A stretch of DNA of 64,000 nt. Origin: Tubiluchus corallicola. Its lineage: Eukaryota > Priapulida > Priapulimorpha > Priapulimorphida > Tubiluchidae. The notes below the pieces were generated by a model. It was not told where the DNA came from and searched no databases. It saw only the letters and a program-made list of their open reading frames with translations. Shown piece after piece: positions 11,504 to 22,389 of this stretch. The translations under genes were made by a program, and so were the position numbers. Where the stretch lies: the NCBI GenBank assembly GCA_030141605.1, contig JAQGDQ010000635.1:7501-71500 (forward strand). Reading direction: 5' to 3'. How positions within the stretch are numbered: position 1 is the stretch's first letter; each line of letters opens with the position of its first letter.

Positions 11504-14500
11504 TCACACGACCATTGCGAAAAACAGGCACGCTAACGTTACGAACAACATCAACAGTTTCTGTGCCGTTTTGGAGAACCACGGATACGGTTTCTTATTG
11601 TCGATTTCACCGGGAGAAAACACGTCGTTCATGAGGTCCATGAAAAAAGCACGGGTGGAGTCGTTCTCCAACTCCAGTAAGTCCCTCGTCAAAATCGACT
11701 GAGGACACTTATCTTTGCTTAATGCGGAACTTTGGTGTTTAACTGCCGACGAAGAGTCATGACGGATGTCTTCAGTTACTATATTTGACTTTAGTTTTGG
11801 TGATTTGGCAATTGACAACGAATACGTTGCTAAAGAAGTGGGAGTCTGTGTGGACTTCTCGGTCATTGGAAGTGATTTGTTTCGGTGGATTCTCCTCATG
11901 AAAGAATGTCGATTACGCTGTAGCTTTGCAAATGACTTTGAGGTGCAGAAATTTGGACCACCGTCCACATGTTTAAAGTGGTCCGGAAAACTGGCCCATG
12001 TCGAAGACCTGCAACAATTCCCTGTAGGTGTAAAATGAGGTAGAGGAGGATCGAGGTGAACATCATCTCCTTGGTCACTGGGCAAATAGAATCCACCGCC
12101 CTCTGCTGGCCGATCACCACCGGTTCGTTTAACACCGTAAACTTCCTCACGGTTAACGGATAAACTTTTGCCCACTAGATCGGCACCAACGAGCCTCTGC
12201 CATCTAGCACAACAAAACGACGAAGACCTCTGACTGCTGTACCTTGGTAGCAAAGTGCCGTTGGACGGCTGCTGGTTGTATTCCACCACCGTTGAAAGCG
12301 ACTCGCAGAAGGGATCCAAGATCGCGTGGTCATTATCACAGAAATTCACGAGGTCTTCAGGTACGCCGGGCGAATTTTGACATTTCTGAAAAAAATGTTA
12401 AGCAAGTTAGAAGTTGTTGCAAAGTACGATAGCCACAAGAAATGGGAAAGGCTTGTTCTCCTGTCCAGACACAGAAAAATGAAACTGTCACAAACAGGTA
12501 TGTCCGTCGACCATGAAACTTGATGCAAGTTAACTAGCCAGTCATAAAACTGCTTTAATATTTTCAACAGTTTGAATGGAAGTTGCAAACATGAATATAG
12601 AAATGGTTACTAAGAAACTGTCTCTTCCACAACAACATTTGAAAAAAATGAAAAAAGTCAATGAGAATGATTTAGTACCACGCAGACATTAAAAGATCGT
12701 GGATTTCTTGACGTATATTATTATTATTATTATTATTATATCTTTTATAATATAAGACAGCTGTAATATAATATAATTAATACAGATCTGTGACATTAAT
12801 AATATTACATCATATATATATATATATATATATCTATATATATATATGATATCGGTTTTATATATGTATAAAACCGATGAGTCTACAGCTCGGACGGCGG
12901 CACCATTTGCAGCAATCTATACATCAAACGAAAGGTCTGGACCCACAGATTTGCCATTGGGAGGAATGGGGGGAACTCTAAAATGCCCATTTTTTGCAAA
13001 ACTTATACCAAAAGATTAATATATAGGATATTATGTCTGTAATATTAATAATATTACATTATTATTATTATATTATATCTCAAAATGTTGCTAGTTAAAT
13101 ATATTCAAATGAAGGCTCAGAATTGCCTAGTTTAATATTCATGCAATGTGAAAAGGAATGAACTGTTAAAGCAAAGGACAAGTCTTCTGGAAGCTTGAGG
13201 ATTTAATAATAAAAGTGCGATAAGCGCCTTGTGTAATTAGTAAAATCACTTTAAAGTCGCGATCATTTCACGCTACCATTTTGAACGCCCATTTTTCCAC
13301 CAGCGATGTCGTGAAGAAAATGAGCTGTCCATATCCGTCGAAAGTAAACAGTAATAAGTAATTAGATGGCTAATTTTGTGAAATTTTGGCATGAATGTTA
13401 GGTAAGCTGCAAAAGTTTGAATTAGTTTAAGCAGCGTGTGCTCACAGAAAGCCACAATGTGCTTGCGAAAAGTCACGAAGTCCAAGAGTAACATCTAGCA
13501 TTCAAGTGAATGGCAGCTACCACCATGACTGAAAATTTCTACACAGCGATAGTATAAATTAACTTTATGCTTTGTGAACAGTTTTTTGCAAATTTCTTTG
13601 TCATATTTTTATAAGTTTTAGTGATAACAGTAAAATGAACTCAACATGCTAAGTGACTTGTCCTTTCCATTAAAAACTGTTGTTGGCATCCTTCTGTCTC
13701 GGAAGACAATGGAGTGTGCAGAGTCTCCAGGGCGCCAACAGAGTCTCCAGGGCGCACGCCTGGGTAAGGTGTATTGAGACAGGGCCTATTTCAGGGGGGG
13801 GGGTAAGTGAGGATACTTCCCCGGGGCCTCACCCTCCAGGGGGGCCTCGCGCCGAGGTAACATTTTTTTGCTTTATGCGAACATTCAATTGTTCTTTCCT
13901 TTAACAACTTATTAACTCCATATTTTCTGTTCGAAAATGCTTCTCCGGCATTCTAGCAGTTCACTGGTGCTTCCCCCCCCCGCCCCACTTCCCCGGGCCT
14001 CGCTTAGGCTGAAGTAGGCCCTGTATGGAGATCCTGAGTTGCCCAGACAACAGGAACCCCCTCTCTTCCTCCCTGGTGTAGTTCAAAGGAAAGTGGCACC
14101 AGGTTGACTGCAAGAGCTGCCGGAGTCAGTGAACATGCTGCACTGAGCTCCCTTAAACTAGAGGCATAATTATTACCTCACAGTAAGCCACAACTCCAGC
14201 ACCATTCATGTGAAGAAAGCAATGGCGCTGATGCCATGTCTTCAGACTACATCTTGAGGAATCCGTTGTCGCGTTACAGTGATGAAGTTGATGCATGAAG
14301 GTATCATATATTCTGAAAACGTCGTTGACCGTGTCCACATGTCCATGTCCGCTGTTGGTGCGCTTACGAGTTCCGTGAGTCGTCGAAGCGCTGTGAAGGA
14401 CGTTGACTAACTCCTGCAAAGATGAAGAGTTTTTGTAATTAAACAGGTAATAATTGAAACAATGAAACTATTAATACTTAGAAGCTTAATAGCTTCCTAA

Positions 14501-16012
14501 AGGAAAATCAGGCTCAGTCTTAAACTACAGCCCAAAACAAACGTACAAAATATTGAAAGGCAATAATTTTTCATATCCTACTCCATTTTGAAGTACATTA
14601 AAAAGTATGCATTTTAACACCAACAAAAGAACGAAAACACTTATTTACAGTCGCTGGGACAACAGACAACATTAGCCATCGGTCACTATAAGCGACTCTT
14701 AACAATACAACAACACTGAGATGCCACAGAAAACAACTGTTTACGCTAATACAGGTGGTGATTCGAACTCGGGCTCCAAGCAGAGTAGCACCCACAGTCG
14801 ATTGCCTTGACCACTCGACCACCCGTATTGACACAATAATAATGCCAAAGCTTTTCCGACAATCAAATATTAGGTAAAAACTTAATTAACGGTAGACGAG
14901 CCTAAGTAGTGATGGCATCACAATTGAACATAATTTTAAACAACAAAAATATTCCATGAGCGTGTCGCTTGTGATTGAGCAATTGAAAATTGAAATAAAG
15001 TGTTACTGTACAACAGTCAGTAAGACATACAAAAATTCTGCAAATTTCAAGTTTAAGATTCAAATTTCATGAAAGTTTCTTGGGGTCTTGAACGTGTACA
15101 TTACGTCACAACTGAACCCCTAATAACTGAGAGGTACAGCACCTTTGTGCCACGCGTCTCTAAACTGCAGACGCTTGTGTCCGTCTAACTAGCGAATGGC
15201 AAAATGCACGTAACAGCGAAGAACTAGTCGGGTGAACGCGAAATAACGTTTCTGTGGTAATAATTGTTACACGAAAGTCATTCTTCGAAAATAGTATGTT
15301 TCTTTTGAATATATTATAGGGTAGATTGTTTTGAGTTTATTATTTTATTTAAGATTGGGCCCGGTTTTCCTTTAAAAACAGCGTACTGACCAAAAACCGT
15401 TTAGCTGGAAAAAGCTAAAAGCAACTCAATTTTTAATTCTTTCAGCCAATAAATGCTGCTCGAGGAACAGCTAAGTAATATAGATTTGCACGGAAAGTTT
15501 TTTGGGTCATAATTTAACATTGCCTTTTCTTTACCTGATTTATGTTTGCCTAGTGACGTCATGTAATGGCGACTTCGGAACAGTATGGCGGGAGATTTAA
15601 AATGAAAACAAACAAAAAATACTTTCAACGCGAGTGCGACATGTGCATAAAATTGCTGTAAAGTAGTATAATTTTTAAGGCGATTTTTCTGAAACCTACT
15701 TCAGGTGCCTCTTTTCTTGTCCTTTAAGAGGCCGTAAAAGTTCCCAGAAAATATCAAGAGGTAGAGCTAACAGAGTGAAAAGAGTTGACAAAACCCCGTA
15801 AACTGTTCACTAACTAATTACTCCACTAATGGTTTACGAATGAAAATTTACAGGAAAACTTACAGGACAGCAAAGAAATGATACAAGCAAAAAACTTACC
15901 CGGATAAAGTCTGGATTCGTATCCTGTAGTGCCCATTCCCTGCATTTTCCATTTTCCTGTAGCAATTGCTCGCTTAAGCATCGAGTTCCTTTAGCAAAAG
16001 TCATCGTAGGAC
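11504..16012 (-). CDS. spliced gene of unknown function, last three exons
   Basis: I infer three exons from splice sites. Exon A is 16012-15900 (acceptor TTTACAG, donor CGG/GTAAGT). Exon B is 14413-14177 (acceptor TTTGCAG, donor GAG/GTAATA, 79 codons). Exon C is 12385-11504 (acceptor TTTTTTCAG, stop TGA). A-B and B-C both join in phase 0 with no stop, giving 409 residues of C-terminal protein. The segment across exons B and C is rich in Cys and His, and a C-x2-C (CEKC) is formed exactly across the B/C junction, so it may bind metal. A Ser-rich, probably disordered region follows. The last 20 residues are a hydrophobic helix ending at the stop, suggesting a tail-anchored membrane protein facing the cytosol. 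Upstream exons should lie beyond 16.5 kb; I could not find them. I do not recognise the family. Confidence 0.72.
12715..13085. repeat. intronic AT microsatellites, hairpin and old repeat
   Basis: Contains (ATT)n and (TA)n tracts. A hairpin follows with 12-bp arms, ATCGGTTTTATA and TATAAAACCGAT, at about 12851-12878. From 12880 comes a block (GGCGGCACCATTTGC..CGAAAGGTCT) related in inverse to 54240-54470. It lies in the intron between exons B and C of the gene above. Confidence 0.6.
13160..13665 (-). repeat. dispersed repeat family C
   Basis: Matches 31140-31640 in inverted orientation. Shared landmarks are GCTTTGTGAACAGTTTTTTGC, the segment around CATTCAAGTGAATGGC, and GCTGCAAAAGTTTGAATTAG. 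It encodes nothing; probably a non-autonomous DNA transposon. It is intronic. Confidence 0.6.
13679..14155 (-). mobile_element. 5S-type SINE body, headless, interrupted by a hAT MITE
   Basis: Minus-strand body shared with 48450-48760: GGATGCCAACA..., CTTACACC...GCGTGCGCCC, and CACCAGGGAGGAAGAGAGG. The 5S-like head seen at 48765-48881 is missing here. The copy is split by a 244-bp insertion at 13780-14023 and carries a short internal duplication (AGAGTCTCCAGGGCGC twice). Confidence 0.65.
13780..14023. mobile_element. hAT MITE nested in the SINE
   Basis: Ends are CAGGGCCTATTTCAG and CTGAAGTAGGCCCTG. The flanks TATTGAGA and TATGGAGA are a 7-of-8 target duplication. The uninterrupted SINE at 48.5 kb has the empty site here (GGTGTAAGGAGATCC). 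The element contains poly-G and CCCCGGGGCC runs. Confidence 0.85.
14582..15378 (+). repeat. dispersed repeat family A, copy 1
   Basis: Shares the order TTAATTAACGG.., GTGATG.CATCACAA, GAGAGGTACAGCACC, CCGTCTAACTAGCGAATGG, GTAATAATT.TTACACG with copies at 23134, 27940, 37749, 50885, 56383 and 63256. Interrupted at about 14620-14833 by a tRNA-headed SINE. It lies within the intron between exons A and B. Confidence 0.75.
14620..14833 (-). mobile_element. tRNA-headed SINE
   Basis: The minus strand starts with a tRNA(Ser/Leu)-like head of about 75 bp: GGGTGGTCGAGTGGTCAAGGC (A box) and GAGTTCGAATC (B box). The anticodon stem is not paired, so it is not a working tRNA. An AT-rich body of about 135 bp follows. 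Comparison with the family A copy at 56.4 kb shows the insertion point. Confidence 0.7.
15640..15897. other. intron sequence with short repeat fragment
   Basis: A fragment ending CTTTTCTTGTCCTTTAAGAGG resembles the ends of families A and B. Nothing else is recognised. Confidence 0.4.
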
Positions 16013-16497
16013 CTGTAAACAATGAAACAATCTACTGTATCACACTGAAGTCATCGTAGGACTTGTAAACAATGAAACAATCTACTGTATCACACTGAAG
16101 TCATCGTAGGACCTGTAAACAACGAAACAATCTACTGTATCACACTGAAGTCATCGTAGGCCCTGTAAACAATGAAACAATCTACTGTATCACACTGAAG
16201 TCATCGTAAGCCCTGTAAACAATGAAACAATCTACTGTATCACACTGAAGTCATCGTAGGACCTGTAAACAGTGAAACAATCTACTGTATCACACTGAAG
16301 TCATCGTAGGACCTGTAAAGAATGAAACAATCTACTGCATCACATTGAATTCATCGTAGGACCTGTAAACAATGAAACAATCTACTGTATCACACTGAAG
16401 TCATCGTAGGACCTGTAAACAATGAAACAATCTACTGTATCACACTGAAGTCATCGTAGGACCTGTAAACAATGAAACAATCTACTGTATCACACTG
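16001..16497 (-). repeat. 50-bp x 10 tandem array carrying a 3' splice site
   Basis: Ten head-to-tail 50-bp units begin at 16001 and repeat every 50 bp with few substitutions. The unit nearest the gene includes the first 12 nt of exon A plus its acceptor (minus strand ATTGTTTCATTGTTTACAG/GTCC). The array is therefore a multiplied intron-exon border. Upstream acceptors would run into TGA within the unit (GTCCTACGATGACTTCAGTG then TGA), so only the last one gives an open frame. Confidence 0.92.
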
Positions 16498-16499
16498 TA

Positions 16500-16950
16500 C
16501 AGGGCTAATAAAAACACAGCAAACGTACGAATTTGTTCAACAAACATCTTAAAGCTTATCATTATTTTTGATCTACCCTGTATTCATATTAGAAAACCAT
16601 CCCTCAATCTTGCTCATGTCTACAAATATAATTCATATCAGTCATGCGCTCGTGGCATGTGCGTCACGAACGTTAAAAAACGGTCAACAAAAGTTTAGCA
16701 ATGAGTGAGCAGTAACTCAACAGCACGGAGTGTCCCAAACAGGAATGATCCCGCCTTGACCTAAAAAAAATGCAGGTGGTAAACCGTGCAATTGCTCGTA
16801 TATCAACAGACTCTGCTTTTACTACCTGTTAGAGTTGCTTATCTTACGAACTCAGAAATCTAGCAATGCTGACACAAAAGATACAAAAACAGTCACTGCA
16901 AATGTAGCGTTCGCTCTGGGAAGTCGCCGAATCCCTAAACAGAATTAAAG
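16500..16950. other. intergenic or intron, nothing recognised
   Basis: Mixed-composition DNA without repeats or coding frames that I can identify. Confidence 0.4.
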
Positions 16951-16954
16951 TAAA

Positions 16955-17381
16955 ACAATTTGGTTAAAGTTAAAGTCTATTTATTCTTGTGGTTAATGCT
17001 GCTTGATGATTATTGTTGTTTATTGCGTGGCGAGTGAGGTAGTCACGATGGGCATGGCAAACTATCAAGACTTTATTTAATAAACTACACATGTATTAAA
17101 GATCACACAACACGGAAACATAAGAGGATAGTAATGCCAGCCCTCCGTCAGTTCCTAATCTCTCTCGAGGTGCGGGCCTTGAAGACGGAGGGCTGGCATT
17201 ACTATCCCCATATATTTACCGCGTTGTGTTTGGTATTTAATAAATGTGTAGTTTATTAAAGAAAGTCTTGATAGTTTGCCATGCCTATCGTGGCTAGCTC
17301 ACACGTCACGCAATAAACAACAATAATCAGCAAGCAGCATTAACCACAAGACTAAATAGACTTTAACTTTAACCAAATTGT
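16955..17381. repeat. long foldback (hairpin) element
   Basis: Two arms of about 195 bp (16955-17149 and 17184-17381) are near-complementary around a 34-bp loop. Outer ends are ACAATTTGG and CCAAATTGT; inner ends are GCCCTCCGTC and GACGGAGGGC. Scattered mismatches and small indels show some age. It has no coding capacity. It may be a foldback MITE. Confidence 0.9.
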
Positions 17382-17838
17382 CACGTAGTGCCACACCTAA
17401 CTTGGCTTCTATCCACGACGATAGTTTAATCTTGCATCGTCAAGCATTTAATCTTGCATTATTAATTTAATAATTTAATCATCAATTTAATCAAAACCAT
17501 TATTTAACACAGGTTTCCTTTACTATTATTAACGCATTACGCATTAATCAATTTACGAATTAATTAATGCATAGAACGAGTAGTTACAGCATAACAGGGG
17601 TCTGTAGAAGGTTGAACGCCACACGACAAAACAGTGGAAGAGCGTGCTGCGGATGCGACCTGTATTTAGAACAAATGTAGTTTCCGTATCCTTACTATGG
17701 ATATTGCAGCATAATATGAGGTAATACGTATGCAAACACTTTAGAAAGATTATTAAACGTTCAAAAAGGGGTCACTCGTTGCATGACCAAGATGTTTTGA
17801 AGTAAACACCAAGTTTTGATGCTTAGCGCACACATAAA

Positions 17839-18800
17839 TTGTCACTGGTAAAAAAGTCACAGGGAAAAAAGTCACTGGTAAAAAGTCACTGGTAAAAAAG
17901 TCACTGGGAAAAAAGTCACAGGTAAAAAAGTCACAGGTAAAAAAGTCACAGGTAAAAAAGTCACAGGTAAAATAGTAACAGGTAAAAAGTCACAGGTAAA
18001 AAAGTCACAGGTAAAAAAGTCGCAGGTAAAAAAAGTCACAGGTAAAAAGTCACAGGTAAAAAAGTCACAGGTAAAAAAGTCACAGGTAAAATAGTAACAG
18101 GTAAAAAGTCACAGGTAAAAAAGTCACAGGTAAAAAAGTCGCAGGTAAAAAAGCCGCAGGTAAAAAAGTCACAGGGAAAAAGTCATAGGTAAAAAAGTCA
18201 CAGGTAAAAAGTCACTGGTAAAAAAGTCACAGGTAAAAAGTCAATGGTAAAAAAGTCACTGGGAAAAAAGTCACAGGTAAAATAGTAACAGGTAAAAAGT
18301 CACAGGTAAAAAAGTCACAGGTAAAAAAGTCGCAGGTAAAAAAGCCGCAGGTAAAAAAGTCACAGGTAAAATAGTCACAGGTAAAAAGTCACAGGGAAAA
18401 AAGTCATAGGTAAAAAAGTCACAGGTAAAAAGTCACTGGTAAAAAAGTCACAGGTAAAAAGTCAATGGTAAAAAAGTCACTGGTAAAAAAGTCACAGGTA
18501 AAAAATGTCACAGGTAAAAAAGTCACTGGTAAAATAGTAACAGGTAAAAAGTCACAGGTAAAAAAGTCAGGTAAAAAAGTCGCAGGTAAAAAAGCCGCAG
18601 GTAAAACGGTCACAGGTAAAATAGTCACAGGTAAAAAAGTCACAAGTAAAAGGTCACAGGTAAAAAAGTCACTGGTAAAGAAGTTACAGGTAAAAAAGTC
18701 ACTGGTAAAAAAAGTCACAGGTAAAAAGTCACTGGCAAAAAAGTCACGGGTAAAAAAGTCACAGGGAAAAAGTCACAGGGAAAAAACTCACAGGAAAAAA
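17839..18800 (+). repeat. minisatellite, 14-16-bp unit AAAAAAGTCACAGGT
   Basis: Roughly sixty units of AAAAA(A)GTCACAGGT with variants (ACTGGT, GCAGGT, AATAGTAACAGGT) arranged in higher-order blocks. Each CACAG/GTAAAA matches the 5' splice-donor consensus well. The lysine-rich frame across it (KKSQVKKSLV) is a by-product of the repeat. Confidence 0.95.
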
Positions 18801-18859
18801 AGCATTGAAAAAAGAAACAACCCTAACACTAAGTTAATCCTAACTCTCAACCAACCCTA

Positions 18860-19380
18860 AACACCACTCTCGCCAACACGTGACTTTTTTCCTTGCCAAA
18901 ACTGTATTTTTCAGTGACTTTTTCTCGTGACTTTATTACCGATCATCATTAATCTTACGTGACATTGTTTAGTCACTACGGTTGCCTATCAGTCACGTTT
19001 GGGCCTCCAATGCATCGTGTGATCGTAGCAGATGCATAAGCTCTTCAAGGCACGAAGTGCCAAAGTCCAACATCGACCGTTAGGGCACCCTCACGAAATT
19101 GAAGCGATGAAAGCACCACTAGCAGCTGAACGGTAGGTAAAGTAAACAAACGCGTTCCGAATAAAATTTCATTTACGACGTGTAATGGAGAGAGTACAGT
19201 GACCCACGGGTTGGAAAAGCACTGGCGAAACGTAGAAAATGCTCTAACACGTGCTTAGTACGTGTTTTGTTGGGGTAACACATGAACACAGGTCAAAGAC
19301 TTGAGTTATTTTGAACGATAGACCATATAGTTTTATCGAAGTTTGTGTAATTTGACATAATATAGTCATATTAAATATCG
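18860..19380. other. intergenic, nothing recognised
   Basis: Contains scattered GTGACTTTTT motifs just outside the minisatellite, perhaps its diverged edge. No gene seen. Confidence 0.4.
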
Positions 19381-19733
19381 GGTGGCCCCAAAAAAAACGT
19401 GCAGAAGCTTTGATCACGATATTATGAAAAGAAGAAAACGAAATCGCTGGAAAATTGTAACAATAATGTTACAGATGATTGTGTAGAACATCCAAAATTT
19501 TCCGTTATTTCGCTACAGATACAGTATTCTTAAAACAATCAGTCAAAAGTAAAATTAATGTCGAAAAAAATTTCGTGTCACCACTGCTAAGATTTACAGC
19601 AAGTGCTCCATGTGTCCACCATTTTTGCTGTAAACTTGACGAAGGCATTTACTCCAACAGCTGATATAGTTTCTCACATCTTTAAATAGCAATCAGTAAT
19701 TTTTGCCTTTAGTTCTTCTGCATCAAACAGCTC
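19381..19733 (-). pseudogene. 3' fragment of an IS630/Tc1-mariner-like transposase
   Basis: On the minus strand, frames around 19733-19594 read ELFDAEELKAKITDCYLK, then after a frameshift DVRNYISCW...KNGGHMEHLL and a stop. A GG-H-x-EH-L ending is typical of IS630/Tc1-mariner-type transposases. Downstream, about 210 bp on, lies GGTGGCCCC followed by A8 (19381), a possible transposon end. The DDE/D catalytic part is missing. Confidence 0.5.
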
Positions 19734-20104
19734 TGTGCCCGGGCCTTGTACACTGAAGATCACGATGCAAATGTGCTTGACGCGAAAGGGAAGACGCCTG
19801 CCATTGCACAAACTGTGGTTAGTTTCTGACGTAAGCAGTAGCTGCGTTCGGTTGCGGTTAATTTACTTTCTAAGCTAATTATTCAAATATACGAAACAAT
19901 TGCTAACTTTTATAGGCAAGAACATGTATATTTTGGACAGCAAATTAAAATGAGGTTGAGTCTAAACAATCGTCCGGTTTTCATTTAATGTACCCGCGCG
20001 CCCTTGCCTGTCTAGTGATTCAAATGGATGCGGGATATCATGGATGGCTTCTCTTGTACTGCATCTTGTACTTATCTTCTTTTGCGGGTTATGCGTGCAG
20101 GAGA

Positions 20105-20724
20105 GGTATACATGACTTTAGGTAGGTTCAATTCTACTTAAAGGAGAAGTACATAACTTTAGGTAGGTTCAATTCTACTAAAAGGAGAAGTACATAACTT
20201 TAGGTAGGTTCAATTCTACTTAAAGGAGAAGTACATAACTTTAGGTAGGTTCAATTCTACTAAAAGGAGAAGTACATAACTTTAGGTAGGTTCAATTCTA
20301 CTTAAAGGAGAAGTACATAACTTTAGGTAGGTTCAATTCTACTTAAAGGAGAAGTACATAACTTTAGGTAGGTTCAATTCTACTAAAAGGAGAAGTACAT
20401 AACTTTAGGTAGGTTCAATTCTACTTAAAGGAGAAGTACATAACTTTAGGTAGGTTCAATTATACTAAAAGGAGAAGTACATAACTTTAGGTAGTTTCAA
20501 TTCTACTTAAAGGAGAAGTACATAACTTTAGGTAGGTTCAATTCTACTTAAAGGAGAAGTGCATAACTTTAGGTAGGTTCAATTCTACTTGAAGGAGAAG
20601 TACATAACTTTAGGTAGATTCAATTCTACTTAAAGGAGATGTACATGACTTTAGGTAGGTTCAATTCTACTTAAAGGAGATGTACATAACTTTAGGTAGG
20701 TTCAATTCTACTTAAAGAAGAAGA
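20105..20724 (+). repeat. 41-bp satellite, about 15 copies
   Basis: Unit: GTACATAACTTTAGGTAGG then TTCAATTCTAC(T/A).AAAGGAGAA, perfectly contiguous with no spacers. The variants TTAAAGG and TAAAAGG alternate over the first ten units, implying an 82-bp dimer stage in its growth. Confidence 0.95.
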
Positions 20725-21660
20725 ACAAGGAATTTCAATGTACAGCATGTCTCAAAAACATTCCATACAAAGTTATATAATTTTGCATTACTCTTACCTG
20801 TTTGAAAAGCATATGTGACTGAAGAAGAAAATATTTTAATAATTCAAAATTTTCGCGCCACCTGATAAAACGTCACTGTGTCACTATCCCAGCGTGTACC
20901 AAAAACACGTATTAGAATGTTATTTACAAGTCAAAGTAATTTATCACTTTGCATAGTTAGTGAACTGTCCACAACGAATTATCTGATTTATTATTCTCCA
21001 TTTCATGTATCAGTATCATAATTCACTACTTCCACCAGCTTTTCAGTCATACTTTAGTCAAGTTTCAAATCAACATGATCATTTACACAAGATATTCAGT
21101 CGAAAACTATGTACTCCCCCTTCCAAAAACAAATATAATGAAACAGTCGTCAAAATATAATGCTATTAAAATATGGTCATCAATTCCGCATGAAATGACA
21201 ACTCTTAGTCTTTATCAGCTTAAAAAAGCATCAAAGAATTACTTACTACAATGGGATAATTAACTCACAATTTTACTCATCCTGATCTTAAGTTACTGAC
21301 AAAACTTATTTTGTTCTAATGTACGTTATAACTGATGAAAATGTAATGTTAATTGTCAATTGTTTCACTTATCTGGAGGAGGACTCGAAAGCACAATGCT
21401 CCTTCCTCCTCCTCACAGTAACTCGCATAGTTTTTTTTTTCAATGTTATATCAATTTATATGTATGTTTGAGTTGCTGTGGAATAAATTCATAATTCAAA
21501 TAGTTGATTATTTTTTCGATGTTGTTTAAACTTCTTTCAAACAACTTACCGTTTCAATGGCTGTGCAAAAAAGCACCACGCAGGTAAAACAAGATTTCAA
21601 CACGTATTTTTAGCTTTACGAAAAGAATGCCTTTTCTTGTGCTTTAACAATTATAAAGGT
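20725..21660 (+). repeat. dispersed repeat family B, split by a LINE fragment
   Basis: Related to 28505-28968 and 61380-62085 (shared: TGATAAAACGTC/TGGTAAAATGTCGC, CTGATTATTTTTTC, AACTT.TTTCAAA, ending CTTGTGCTTTAA). The LINE remnant at 21000-21505 interrupts it. Confidence 0.65.
21000..21505 (+). mobile_element. LINE 3' fragment, RT C-terminal tail
   Basis: The frame from 21075 to 21263 reads TRYSVENYVLPLPKTNIM..KYNAIKIWSSIPHEM.TLSLYQLKK, the classic C-terminal tail of CR1/Jockey-like non-LTR retrotransposons. A frameshift separates it from an upstream LPPAFQSYFSQV piece. A 3' untranslated region of about 240 bp ends near GAATAAATTCATAATTCAA. Confidence 0.75.
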
Positions 21661-21930
21661 AACGTTGACAATTTCAAGTCAACATAAATCACAGCTTTCA
21701 CAGCTAAACAGAAGTTTATTGACCCACTTCCGGTGTGTGATGACCTGAAGTTAAAGAGCCATGTGTGGTGTCTTGTTACTAAGCAATTTTGACGGATATC
21801 CTCGCACGGATAGAGCATGAACTAAACATTCTGCAGGTTTTATATCATAAACTTGCAGAAATTACGACCACGACAAATTTTACAATCTACACAGATACCA
21901 ACAAAGTTAAATCACAAGAAAAACTCTTAT

Positions 21931-22384
21931 CCCTTTCAGTCCCAAATTATTTTTTAATAAGAAAACATTTTTTGGCTTGGTACTTTTTTTCAGTATGTCC
22001 ATCTTGTTTACACATAATTATTTTTTCTACCTGTGCCCGCGTGCTAAATATAGCCTGTATCCCACGGGATACATTGGGATTCAATGGAAGCATAAAATGT
22101 TCTTCATTTTGCAACTGCGGATAATTTTTTAAAGTATTTAAGACATTTAGTATGCATACTATACTGATCTGTACAAAGTCGTCTCTAAAGTACTGTACCT
22201 TGCGCAGTTTTTTATGCTATGTAGATTTTCTAGTTTGCCATTTTATCGCCATTTTAGTCTATTGTCATTGGCTTAAATTAAAATAACTATTAACAGATCA
22301 AATAACTGTCAGTTTTAAAATTTTATTAATTTTAAAGGCAGAAAATATTCTTGTATCCCACGGGATACAACGGGTATGAAAGGG
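21931..22384 (+). mobile_element. piggyBac-like MITE
   Basis: Starts CCCTTTCAGTCCC, ends GGGTATGAAAGGG, followed by TTAA (22385-22388); the left flank is TTAT, one change from TTAA. Internal inverted repeats TATCCCACGGGATA lie at about 22062 and 22356. It is non-coding; the 111-residue frame over its left edge is spurious. Confidence 0.85.
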
Positions 22385-22389
22385 TTAAT

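Noticed and set aside
14745-14833. Functional tRNA gene on the minus strand
   Set aside because: A and B boxes are good, but the anticodon stem does not pair, and it is followed by a SINE body inserted in a repeat.
18465-18860. 131-codon lysine-rich frame (KKSQVKKSLV)
   Set aside because: Translation of the 14-16-bp minisatellite.
16001-20724. Regularly spaced direct repeats that might suggest CRISPR arrays
   Set aside because: Units are contiguous without unique spacers, no cas genes are present, and the genome is eukaryotic.
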